Shown: one piece after another, positions 1-6,686 of the stretch
Layout: every line of letters starts with the position of its first letter
Position numbering within the stretch: the first letter of the stretch is position 1
Notes under the pieces: model-generated
What the model was told of the DNA's origin: nothing
Seen by the model: the letters and a program-made list of their open reading frames with translations, nothing else
Database searches by the model: none
DNA from: an uncultured Clostridia bacterium
GTDB taxonomy: Bacteria > Bacillota > Clostridia > Christensenellales > Aristaeellaceae
Assembly: GCA_946615495.1 (NCBI GenBank)
Contig: CAMOHY010000074.1
Coordinates: 1-9,165, forward strand
Reading direction: 5' to 3'
Length of the DNA stretch: 9,165 nt
Program-made: the position numbers and the translations under genes

Positions 1-371
1 ACAACGACCCCGACCTGATGGCCGACTGCGGCGACGACAAGAACATCGTCCGCCTCACCACCGCTGCCTTTGAAAGCATCATCTGGCCCATGGCCCTGAT
101 CGACGCCGCCATTTCCGGCAATATGTACAAGGATTATCCCGGCATCGAACGGCTGGATTCCGGCATCATGGCCATTAACAGCACCGAAAAGTTTGAAGCC
201 GTCATCAACAATTCTCCCATGGGCGCTTCCAACGACGCGGACCGCCTCAGCAAGGCTCAGGCCAGCTGGGACGATATGAAGGATTACTTCACCAGCGTGA
301 ACCCCGACGCCAGCTACCAGGCCCTGACCGAATTCTGCCAGAGCTTCACCGTGGAAGGCTACATGAAGTAA
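1..371 (+). CDS. C-terminal part of a probable sugar ABC transporter substrate-binding protein (5' end outside window)
   Basis: The reading frame is open from the first bases of the window (first full codon at position 3) to a TAA at 369-371, so this is the last ~122 residues of a longer protein. The visible part is soluble, rather acidic and mixed alpha/beta. It has no membrane segment, and no enzyme motif was recognised. The assignment rests mainly on context: the next gene is an RbsC-type sugar permease, and binding-protein genes commonly sit directly beside such permeases. The fragment also fits the C-terminal lobe of an extracellular solute-binding lipoprotein, which would capture a sugar or glycoside outside the cell and deliver it to the permease. 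A hairpin follows the stop codon, as is common behind abundantly expressed binding-protein genes. The signal peptide and lipobox, if present, lie upstream and cannot be checked. An unrelated soluble protein is possible. Confidence 0.6.
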   Translation, partial: NDPDLMADCGDDKNIVRLTTAAFESIIWPMALIDAAISGNMYKDYPGIERLDSGIMAINSTEKFEAVINNSPMGASNDADRLSKAQASWDDMKDYFTSVNPDASYQALTEFCQSFTVEGYMK

Positions 372-373
372 TG

Positions 374-433
374 AATCCCTTTTCTCCGTCCGGGAGGCCC
401 GCTCCCGGACGGGGCATTCCCCCAATCCCTTTT
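374..433 (+). repeat. 10-bp direct repeat AATCCCTTTT flanking the hairpin
   Basis: AATCCCTTTT occurs at 374-383 and again at 424-433, exactly 50 bp apart, in the 83-bp gap that precedes the permease ORF's TTG codon. The 40 bp between the copies contains the 384-414 hairpin. It could be a duplication footprint, a paired protein site spaced by about five helical turns, or coincidence. The sequence does not decide between these. Confidence 0.5.
384..414 (+). other. Intercistronic hairpin between binding-protein and permease genes
   Basis: Left arm CCGTCCGGGAG (386-396) and right arm CTCCCGGACGG (402-412) are perfectly complementary around the 5-nt loop GCCCG. The stem extends by one U·G and one C-G pair to 384-414. 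No U-tract follows directly; a run of six T lies ~15 nt further on (430-435), so a simple intrinsic terminator is unlikely. The likely role (inference) is to stabilise the binding-protein mRNA and reduce downstream permease expression, as described for intergenic hairpins in other ABC sugar operons such as malE-malF. GGGG (411-414) can also pair with CCCC (419-422) in a short competing hairpin. Confidence 0.7.
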
Positions 434-455
434 TTACGCAATCACTGCTGATATT

Positions 456-460
456 GGAGG
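456..460 (+). promoter_or_regulatory. Ribosome binding site of the permease gene
   Basis: GGAGG lies 8 nt before the ATG at 469. An in-frame TTG at 454 would give a protein five residues longer, but this site would then lie within the coding sequence. The ATG at 469 is therefore the better start. Confidence 0.8.
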
Positions 461-468
461 CAGAACCC

Positions 469-1476
469 ATGAAAAAAGCGTTGGACATTCTCAAGCGCAT
501 CGCAGGAACGTTGATGCTGCCCGTCATCATGTTTGTGGTCATGAAGGTCCTGTGCAATGCCAATGGGAAAAAGTTCCTGGAAAACATGGCCATGTGGAAG
601 GTGATGATTCCCAACGTGGCGGTATCGGTGGCCTGCGCCATGGGCATCGGCCTCCAGTTCAAAAACGGCCGGTTTGACTTTTCCGGCGGCTCCATCATGC
701 TGGTGGCCGCCATCGTGGCGGGCAGCATCGCCCGCGACGCCGGCACCGGCAGCCCCCTTCTGTTCTGCGTCATCGCGGTGGCCATGTGCGTGCTGCTCAG
801 CGTGGGCGTGGCCCTGGTGTATGTCTACGGCCGTCTGCCGATCATGATCGCCACCATCGGCATGGCGCTGCTGTATGAATCCATCACCCCGCTGGTCTTC
901 GGCGGCGGCGGCATCAACCTGGTCTCCGTGAAATTCATCAAGCAGCTCTCCGCCTATCCCACGGTGCTGCTGCCCTTCGCCGGGGCGGTGCTGGTCTACG
1001 CGGTGTACAACTACATCGCCACCACCGGCAAGCAGAGCCTGCTGCTGAGCAAAAACCAGCAGGCCGCCGTGAACATCGGCATCAACGAGAACAAGAACGT
1101 CATCCTCAGCTATGTCTACAGCGGCCTGATCTTCGGCTTTGCCACCATCATCTGGGCCTCCCTGGGCAAGCGGGACGCCAGCTTCTCCTCCCTGAGCACG
1201 GTGGGCGAGCTGTTCTCCAACATCCTGCCCGTGTTTGTGGGCCTGTACATCGGCGCCTTCTGCGGCGACACCATCGGCATCATCATGGGCTCCCTGGCCA
1301 TCTGCATGATGAAGACCGGCCTCACCACCGTGTTCAAGGCCGAAATGGGCGGCGCGATTTCCACGGCGATGATGGGTCTGTTCGTGTTCCTGGTAAACCT
1401 GGTGGCCGGGCAGGGGCAGAACATCAAAAAGCTGTTTGGCAAAATGTTCGCCGTGCACGGCGCTGCAAAAGCATAA
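469..1476 (+). CDS. ABC sugar transporter permease, RbsC-like (BPD_transp_2 family)
   Basis: This is a polytopic inner-membrane protein of 335 residues, a typical length for permeases of ribose/galactose-type sugar importers. About ten hydrophobic segments are visible, near residues 11-29, 44-64, 72-88, 97-120, 124-144, 163-184, 211-231, 247-264, 266-288 and 295-313. The segment GRFDFSGGSIM (67-77) corresponds to the family's conserved 'G-x-D-L-S-V-G-S' region. The stretch around residues 200-230 (A-V-N-I-G-I-N...Y-V-Y-S-G-L) matches the usual cytoplasmic coupling loop and following helix. The protein would form the membrane channel for the substrate captured by the upstream binding protein, driven by an ATPase not encoded in this window and probably upstream. 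The substrate cannot be read from sequence; neighbouring enzymes suggest a rhamnose-containing oligosaccharide or glycoside. A strong terminator follows the gene. An ATG at 469 with a good ribosome binding site sets the start. Confidence 0.88.
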   Translation: MKKALDILKRIAGTLMLPVIMFVVMKVLCNANGKKFLENMAMWKVMIPNVAVSVACAMGIGLQFKNGRFDFSGGSIMLVAAIVAGSIARDAGTGSPLLFCVIAVAMCVLLSVGVALVYVYGRLPIMIATIGMALLYESITPLVFGGGGINLVSVKFIKQLSAYPTVLLPFAGAVLVYAVYNYIATTGKQSLLLSKNQQAAVNIGINENKNVILSYVYSGLIFGFATIIWASLGKRDASFSSLSTVGELFSNILPVFVGLYIGAFCGDTIGIIMGSLAICMMKTGLTTVFKAEMGGAISTAMMGLFVFLVNLVAGQGQNIKKLFGKMFAVHGAAKA

Positions 1477-1505
1477 TACCTCGAATTTTAAAAAACCACC
1501 AAATG

Positions 1506-1540
1506 GCGGGCGATGGCGAGAACGCCATGCCCGCTTTTTT
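1506..1540 (+). terminator. Intrinsic terminator after the permease gene
   Basis: GCGGGC (1506-1511), a single bulged G (1512) and ATGGCG (1513-1518) pair with CGCCAT (1523-1528) and GCCCGC (1529-1534) around an AGAA loop. Six T residues follow directly (1535-1540). This is a textbook Rho-independent terminator with a 12-bp GC-rich stem. It ends only one base before the ribosome binding site of the rhamnosidase gene (AAAGGA, 1542-1547). That leaves no space for a promoter between them, so some read-through or regulated antitermination is likely. Confidence 0.88.
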
Positions 1541-1554
1541 GAAAGGACAGAACG

Positions 1555-4299
1555 ATGAAAATCACGCAAATCCGCGTAAACGGCATTCGGGAGCCGCTGG
1601 GCTTTGCGCTGCCGCACGTGTCCGTTTCCTGGAAGGTGACGGAAAGTAAGTCCGTCCGGCCCATCCGCGAAAAATTGACGGTGGCGGGCGACCCGGCTTT
1701 TTCCCAGGTCCTGTATGAAAAGGAGGCGGCACAGCTTTCCTGTGCGGGAGAAGCGGTGCCCCTTTCCCTCCAGCCCCGCACCCGCTATTACCTGCGCGTT
1801 GAAGCCGAAGGCGACGGCGGCGACCGGGCGGCGGCGGCCTCCTTTTTTGAAACCGGGAAAATGGAGGAGCCCTGGGCGGCCAAATGGATCGGCACGGCGC
1901 AGGAGGATACGTTCCATCCCCTGTTCTTCCGGGATTTTTCCGTGGATGAAAAAATCGTTTCCGCCCGGCTGTACGTGACCGGCCTGGGCCTGTATGAAGC
2001 GTACCTGAACGGCGAAAAGGCGGGGAGCGATCTGCTGTCCCCCTTCTGCAACGATTATCACGCGTACGTGCAGGCGCAGGCCTACGATGTGCTTTCCCTT
2101 CTGAAGGAAGGAAAAAACAGGCTGAGCATCCTGTGCGGCAACGGCTGGTACAAGGGCAGGCTGGGCTATGAGGGCGGCAGGGAAACCTTTGGCAGCCGCT
2201 TTCAGGCGCTGGCCGAATTGCGCCTGACCCTTTCAGACGGCATGGAGCAGGTGATCGGCACCGATGAAAGCTGGCGGTATCGGGGCAGCGATTTTGAATA
2301 TACCGACATTTACGACGGCGAGTGCTTAAACCGCCTGCTCTGGCAGGGAAAGGAAAACCCGGATAAGCCCGCCGCCGCCGCGCCCGGCCTGCCGCTTAAG
2401 GACCGGTGCAGCCTGCCCGTCATCGTAAAGGACACCCTGCCCGTGCAGGCAATCATCACCACGCCCGCGGGGGAAACGGTGCTGGATATGGGGCAGAATT
2501 TTGCGGGATATCTGGAATACGAAGCGGATTTTCCCTCCGGCGCCCGCATTGTGCTGGATCACGGCGAAATATTGCAAAACGGCAATTTTTATAACGACAA
2601 TTACCGCACCGCCAAGGCGCAGATGATCTATGTATCCGACGGGCGGAGGGAGCGGGTGCGGGCCCATTTCACCTTCTTTGGCTTCCGCTATGTGCGCGTC
2701 ACCGGCTGGCCCAAGGAAATCCGGAAGGAGGATTTTTGCGGCCAGGTGGTGTATTCTGATTTGGATACCGCCCTGCGCTTTCACAGCGGCAATGAAAAGC
2801 TGAACCGCCTGGCGAAAAACGCCTTCTGGGGCCAGCGCTCCAATTTCCTGGATATGCCCACGGACTGTCCCCAGCGGGATGAGCGCCTGGGCTGGACGGG
2901 GGACGCCCAGGTGTTTTCGCCCACCGCCTGCTTCCAGATGGATACCCGCGCCTTTTACCGGAAATTCCTGGCCGACCTTCGCCTGGACCAGCAAAAGCAC
3001 GAAGGCGCGGTGGCCAATTATCTGCCCAATTTCAGCCCCATGCCCAGCGGCAGCAGCGTGTGGGGCGACGTGGCCGCCTTCCTGCCCATGACCCTGTATG
3101 ATTTTTATGGGGACAAGGCGGACCTAAAGGAGCAATATCCCCTCATGCGGGACTGGGTGGAATGGATTTTCCGCCAGGACGAGGAGAACGGCGGCCGCCG
3201 GCTGTGGGATTTCGGCTTTCATTTCGGCGATTGGCTGGCCCAGGACGGCGTAACGCCCCAGAGCATGAAGGGCGGCACCGACGATTTCTTCGTCGCCAGC
3301 ATGTATTATTACGCCTCCACCCTCAAAACGGCCAGGGCGGCCCGTATTTTGGAAAAAGCGGAGGACGCGCAGGCGCTGGACAAGCGGGCGCAGGAGATTC
3401 GCGCCGCCATTCTGCGGGAGTATTTCAGCCCCAACGGGCGGCTGTGCGTGGATACGCAGACGGCGTACCTGCTGTGCCTGAATTTCGGCGTGTACATTGA
3501 TAAAGCACGCGTGCTGGAGGGCCTGAAAAGGCGCTTCCAGAAGGATTGCTACAAGATCAAGGGCGGCTTTGTGGGCGCCACCATGATGTGCCGCGTGCTG
3601 GCGGAAAACGGCATGGAGGACCTGGCGGCCCACTTCCTGTTCCAGGAGGGCTTCCCCGGCTGGCTGCACTGCGTGAACCTGGGGGCCACCACCATTTGGG
3701 AGCGCTGGAACAGCGTGCTGGACGACGGCTCCATCAGCGGCACGGGCATGAATTCCCTGAACCATTATTCCTACGGGGCCGTGATGGAATACGTGTACCG
3801 CGATCTATCGGGCATTCAGCCCCTGGAGCCGGGCTTTGGCCGGGTGCGCTTTGCGCCCCAGCCCACCTGGCGGGCAAGGGAAATGGATTGCTCCTACGAT
3901 TCCGTCCGCGGCGTGTACGCCTCCCATTGGCGCATCAACGGGGACGGCACCCTGCACGTCCGCTGGGAGGTGCCCTTTGGCTGCACGGCGGAAGCCTGCC
4001 TGCCGGGGACGGATGAAAAAATTGAGCTCACCGCGGGCGTGTTTGAAAAAACCTACCGGCCCAGCCGGGATTACCGGCTCAAATACACCCTGGAAAGCCG
4101 CCTGGACGAAATGAAGGACGACCCGGAGGCCCTGGCGCTGCTCAAGGCCGATCTGCCCGCGGCGTATGAAATGATTCAGACAAACGATGCGGAATTTTTA
4201 ACCATGAGCCTGAACGAACTGCAATTCCTGTTCTTCCGGGGCTTCAACCCCCACATGGTGCAGGAGGGCGCGAAGCGGCTTTTGGCTTTAAAGGCGTAA
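1555..4299 (+). CDS. Alpha-L-rhamnosidase, glycoside hydrolase family 78, cytoplasmic
   Basis: This 914-residue enzyme is predicted to hydrolyse terminal alpha-L-rhamnosyl linkages by inversion, releasing L-rhamnose. Family order is intact. There is an N-terminal beta domain, then a Bac_rhamnosid_N-like domain (~107-225, with GLGLYEAYLNGEKAG and the NGWYKG motif). A beta-sandwich domain follows (~300-405, with DMGQNFAGY at ~311), then the (alpha/alpha)6 catalytic barrel (~405-760) and a C-terminal beta domain (~765-845). The signature DCPQRDERLGWTGD starts at D437. By alignment to the characterised Streptomyces avermitilis enzyme, E443 is the general acid, with D437, W447 and D450 as conserved partners. 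E716 in TTIWERWN is the general base. There is no signal peptide. AAAGGA at 1542-1547 supports the ATG at 1555. A predicted helical tail (~851-914) extends beyond the usual fold. The next gene begins 19 bp later, so the genes are probably co-transcribed. Exact substrate unknown. Confidence 0.95.
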   Translation: MKITQIRVNGIREPLGFALPHVSVSWKVTESKSVRPIREKLTVAGDPAFSQVLYEKEAAQLSCAGEAVPLSLQPRTRYYLRVEAEGDGGDRAAAASFFETGKMEEPWAAKWIGTAQEDTFHPLFFRDFSVDEKIVSARLYVTGLGLYEAYLNGEKAGSDLLSPFCNDYHAYVQAQAYDVLSLLKEGKNRLSILCGNGWYKGRLGYEGGRETFGSRFQALAELRLTLSDGMEQVIGTDESWRYRGSDFEYTDIYDGECLNRLLWQGKENPDKPAAAAPGLPLKDRCSLPVIVKDTLPVQAIITTPAGETVLDMGQNFAGYLEYEADFPSGARIVLDHGEILQNGNFYNDNYRTAKAQMIYVSDGRRERVRAHFTFFGFRYVRVTGWPKEIRKEDFCGQVVYSDLDTALRFHSGNEKLNRLAKNAFWGQRSNFLDMPTDCPQRDERLGWTGDAQVFSPTACFQMDTRAFYRKFLADLRLDQQKHEGAVANYLPNFSPMPSGSSVWGDVAAFLPMTLYDFYGDKADLKEQYPLMRDWVEWIFRQDEENGGRRLWDFGFHFGDWLAQDGVTPQSMKGGTDDFFVASMYYYASTLKTARAARILEKAEDAQALDKRAQEIRAAILREYFSPNGRLCVDTQTAYLLCLNFGVYIDKARVLEGLKRRFQKDCYKIKGGFVGATMMCRVLAENGMEDLAAHFLFQEGFPGWLHCVNLGATTIWERWNSVLDDGSISGTGMNSLNHYSYGAVMEYVYRDLSGIQPLEPGFGRVRFAPQPTWRAREMDCSYDSVRGVYASHWRINGDGTLHVRWEVPFGCTAEACLPGTDEKIELTAGVFEKTYRPSRDYRLKYTLESRLDEMKDDPEALALLKADLPAAYEMIQTNDAEFLTMSLNELQFLFFRGFNPHMVQEGAKRLLALKA

Positions 4300-4318
4300 G
4301 CGAGGAGGAAGTAAAAAA

Positions 4319-6019
4319 ATGATCGATCTGAAGGGTAATCCCTTTTTCCTGCGGGATGAGGATATCCGCTGGGTGGAGGAAACCAAAGCGGCCATGACTA
4401 CCGACGAAAAGCTGGAACAGCTGTTTTTCCCCATCGGCTATTCGGCCAACGAAGGATACCTGCAATACGAGCTGCTCAGCCGCCGCCCCGGCGGCGTCAT
4501 GTTCCGCACCGGCAAAACGGAGGAATTGTTTTCCGCTTATTCCTATCTGCAAAAGAATACGAAAATTCCCCTGTTTTTAGCGGCCAACCTGGAAGCGGGC
4601 GGCGATGGCATCGTGGCCGAGGGCACGGCCTTTGGCAAGCAAATGCAGGCCGCTGCCGCCGGCGGCCCGGAGCAGGCCTACCGCCTGGGCAAAATTTCCT
4701 GCGCCGAGGGCCAGGCCGTGGGCTGCAATTACGCCTTCGCCCCGGTGGTGGATATCGACCGGAATTACCATAACCCCATTACCAACGTGCGCACCTACGG
4801 CAGCGACCCCGAAATGGTAAAGCAGTGCGGCCTGGCCTACATGAAGGGGGCCAGGGAGTGCGGCAGCGCCGTATCCATCAAGCATTTCCCCGGCGACGGC
4901 GTGGACGAAACCGACCAGCATATTCTGACCAGCGTCAATTCCCTTTCCTGCGAGGAATGGGACAAAACCTACGGCGATATTTATCAAACCCTCATCGACA
5001 ACGGCGCTTTGACCGTTATGGTGGGCCACATCGCCATGCCGGCTTACCAGAAAAGGTTCAATCCCCATCACCCGGATAAGCTGATGCCCGCCACCCTGTC
5101 TCCGGAGCTTTTGCAGAACCTGCTGCGGGAAAAGCTGCATTTCAACGGCATGATTATCACCGACGCCTCGCCCATGGTGGGCTTCCTGTGCGCCATGGAC
5201 CGGCGCAGGAGCGTGCCCTACTGCATTGAGGCGGGCTGCGATATGATCCTGTTCAACAAGGATTACGAAGAGGACCTGGGCTATATGCGGCAGGGCTACG
5301 AAAGCGGCGTCCTGTCCCAAAAGCGCCTGGAGGAAGCCGTCACCCGCATCCTGGCCGCCAAGGCGGCGCTCCGTCTGCATGAAAAGCAGAAAAACGGCAC
5401 CCTGGCGCCCCGGAAGGAAAACCTGGCCGTCATCGGCTGCGCCCAGCACGCGGCCTGGGCCAAGGAATGCGCCGAAAAGGCCGTCACCCTGGTAAAGGAC
5501 ACCCAAAGCCTGCTTCCCATCGACCCCAAGCGGCATCATCGGGTGCTGTTTGAAATTCTGGGCAAATGCCCCTCGGAGCAGCGGGTGGCCCAGCGCTTCA
5601 TCGCGGACATGGAAAAGGAAGGCTTTGAAATGATCCCCTACCAGGAGGAAGCGTTCGATTTTTCCAAGCCCATGCGGTTTGAAACCGTGGAGGAATTCCG
5701 CAGCAAGTATGATTTGGTGATCTATATCGGCAACGTGGAAAACGCCAGCAACAAAACCACCGCCCGCCTCAACTGGCACGCCCCCTACGGCGCGGGAAAC
5801 AATATTCCCTGGTTCGTGGAGGTGGTGCCCACCCTGTTCATTTCCCTGCAAAATCCCTATCACCTGCTGGATGTGCCCATGGTGAAAACCTATATCAACG
5901 CCTATTCCAACCATGATTTGATGATCGACACCGTGGTGGAAAAGCTGGTGGGCAAAACGCCCTTTGAGGGCGTCAGCCCGGTGGACCCCTTCTGCGGCAA
6001 GGAATACCTGCGTTACTGA
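4319..6019 (+). CDS. GH3 enzyme of the NagZ/Nag3 (Asp-His dyad) type: beta-glycosidase or retaining beta-glycoside phosphorylase
   Basis: This 566-residue protein has a GH3 TIM barrel (~1-360) and a GH3 C-terminal alpha/beta domain (~365-560, with the AVTLVKDTQSLLPI segment). K188-H-F-P-G-D-G followed by D199-Q-H201 reproduces the spacing of the NagZ signature KHFPGHG-x5-D-x-H, in which the Asp-His dyad is the acid/base. D282 in IITDASPM is the probable nucleophile. NVRTYGSDPEMV corresponds to the NagZ segment around 'RSFG-DP-V'. The second His of KHFPGHG is Asp here. Family knowledge: members with this dyad cleave beta-N-acetylglucosaminides or beta-glucosides with retention, and Cellulomonas fimi Nag3 was reported to act as a phosphorylase. 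The adjacent beta-phosphoglucomutase points to beta-glucosides and phosphorolysis (inference). There is no signal peptide. AGGAGG at 4303-4308 supports the start. The gene is a paralog of the one at 6687. Plain hydrolase activity remains possible. Confidence 0.88.
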   Translation: MIDLKGNPFFLRDEDIRWVEETKAAMTTDEKLEQLFFPIGYSANEGYLQYELLSRRPGGVMFRTGKTEELFSAYSYLQKNTKIPLFLAANLEAGGDGIVAEGTAFGKQMQAAAAGGPEQAYRLGKISCAEGQAVGCNYAFAPVVDIDRNYHNPITNVRTYGSDPEMVKQCGLAYMKGARECGSAVSIKHFPGDGVDETDQHILTSVNSLSCEEWDKTYGDIYQTLIDNGALTVMVGHIAMPAYQKRFNPHHPDKLMPATLSPELLQNLLREKLHFNGMIITDASPMVGFLCAMDRRRSVPYCIEAGCDMILFNKDYEEDLGYMRQGYESGVLSQKRLEEAVTRILAAKAALRLHEKQKNGTLAPRKENLAVIGCAQHAAWAKECAEKAVTLVKDTQSLLPIDPKRHHRVLFEILGKCPSEQRVAQRFIADMEKEGFEMIPYQEEAFDFSKPMRFETVEEFRSKYDLVIYIGNVENASNKTTARLNWHAPYGAGNNIPWFVEVVPTLFISLQNPYHLLDVPMVKTYINAYSNHDLMIDTVVEKLVGKTPFEGVSPVDPFCGKEYLRY

Positions 6020-6024
6020 GGAGG
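6019..6024 (+). promoter_or_regulatory. Ribosome binding site overlapping the upstream stop codon
   Basis: The stop TGA of the first GH3 gene (6017-6019) shares its last base with AGGAGG, 7 nt before the ATG at 6032. This favours re-initiation by ribosomes finishing the upstream gene and so a fixed ratio of the two proteins. Confidence 0.75.
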
Positions 6025-6031
6025 AAAAAGC

Positions 6032-6673
6032 ATGAAATTCAAAGCCATCATTTTTGATTTGGACGGCGTGATCTGCTCCACCGATGAATACCATTACTGG
6101 GCCTGGAAAAAAATGTCCGATGGGCTGGGCGTGCCCTTTAACCGGGAAATCAACAACCGGCTGCGGGGCGTAAGCCGAATGGACTGCCTGGAAATCATTC
6201 TGGAAAAATACCATGGCCCCGCTCTCAGCGACGGGCAAAAGGCGGCGTTGGCCCAGCAGAAAAACGATATGTACCGGGAATCCCTCAAGGAAATGAGCCC
6301 CGATGATCTAAGCCCCGAAGTAAAGGAAACCCTGGACGCCCTCAGGGCCCTGGGCCTAAAATTGGCCATCGGCTCCTCCTCCAAAAACACGCCCTTCATT
6401 CTGGGCCAGCTCGGCCTGAAGGATTATTTTGACGCCGTCAGCGACGGCAACAATATCACCCGTTCCAAGCCCGATCCTCAGGTGTTCGTTATGGCCGCCG
6501 ATATGCTGGGCATCGCGCCGGAAAACTGCCTGGTGGTGGAGGACGCCGTGTCCGGCGCGGAAGCGGGCCACGCGGGCGGCATGAAGGTGGCCTGCCTGGG
6601 CGACGCCGCGTCCAAGGGCGCGGGAGACTGGAATATGCAGAGCATCCGGGAACTGACCGATATCGTCAAATGA
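6032..6673 (+). CDS. pgmB: Beta-phosphoglucomutase (HAD superfamily)
   Basis: This 213-residue protein closely follows Lactococcus lactis beta-phosphoglucomutase along its length. That enzyme interconverts beta-D-glucose 1-phosphate and glucose 6-phosphate through a beta-glucose 1,6-bisphosphate intermediate. FDLDGVI carries the nucleophile D9 and acid/base D11. The cap domain has EYHYWAWKK (H21, W25) and the diagnostic LRGVSR with R49, which binds the distal phosphate. GSSSKN supplies the motif II Ser, RSKPDP the motif III Lys, and VVEDAVSG the Mg2+-binding Glu-Asp pair. These cap signatures separate it from general HAD phosphatases such as phosphoglycolate phosphatase. It acts in the cytoplasm. 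It normally accompanies an enzyme making beta-glucose 1-phosphate, usually a GH65 phosphorylase. None is present here; instead GH3 genes lie 12 bp upstream and 13 bp downstream. Both junctions have a ribosome binding site overlapping a stop codon. Confidence 0.93.
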   Translation: MKFKAIIFDLDGVICSTDEYHYWAWKKMSDGLGVPFNREINNRLRGVSRMDCLEIILEKYHGPALSDGQKAALAQQKNDMYRESLKEMSPDDLSPEVKETLDALRALGLKLAIGSSSKNTPFILGQLGLKDYFDAVSDGNNITRSKPDPQVFVMAADMLGIAPENCLVVEDAVSGAEAGHAGGMKVACLGDAASKGAGDWNMQSIRELTDIVK

Positions 6674-6677
6674 GGAG
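6673..6677 (+). promoter_or_regulatory. Ribosome binding site overlapping the pgmB stop codon
   Basis: TGA (6671-6673) runs into AGGAG, 9 nt before the ATG at 6687. The arrangement is the same as at the preceding junction and suggests translational coupling of the second GH3 gene to pgmB. Confidence 0.7.
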
Positions 6678-6686
6678 AGAAACGCC

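Noticed and set aside
430..435. T6 run as the tail of an intrinsic terminator with the 384-414 hairpin
   Set aside because: The run begins about 15 nt after the stem ends; intrinsic terminators need it directly at the stem base. Only a weak alternative GGGG-CCCC stem lies closer.
454..468. TTG at 454 as start of the permease
   Set aside because: The GGAGG at 456-460 would lie inside the coding sequence, while it is ideally spaced for the ATG at 469.
1472..1477. CATAAT as a -10 promoter element for the catabolic genes
   Set aside because: No -35 element at 16-18 bp was found (TTGGCA at 1436-1441 is 30 bp away), it overlaps the permease stop codon, and transcripts would meet the terminator at 1506-1540 at once.
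442..2061. 539-codon open frame on the minus strand across the permease and rhamnosidase 5' end
   Set aside because: It crosses two convincing plus-strand genes and their terminator, its translation is rich in His, Gln, Gly and Ala with no recognisable domain, and it is the usual antisense artefact of GC-rich coding DNA.
3546..4016. Plus-strand open frame of 156 codons inside the rhamnosidase
   Set aside because: It is an out-of-frame shadow with repetitive Gly/Arg/Pro-rich sequence, lying over the rhamnosidase region that contains the general base E716.
4577..6238. 553-codon open frame on the minus strand across the first GH3 gene and pgmB
   Set aside because: It is antisense to two genes with full catalytic motifs; its composition is His/Gly/Val-rich shadow sequence and no ribosome binding site was noted.
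6032..6673. Generic HAD phosphatase (phosphoglycolate phosphatase-like) as the identity of this gene
   Set aside because: The cap residues EYHYWAW and LRGVSR with R49 at the same position as in Lactococcus lactis beta-phosphoglucomutase are specific to that enzyme.
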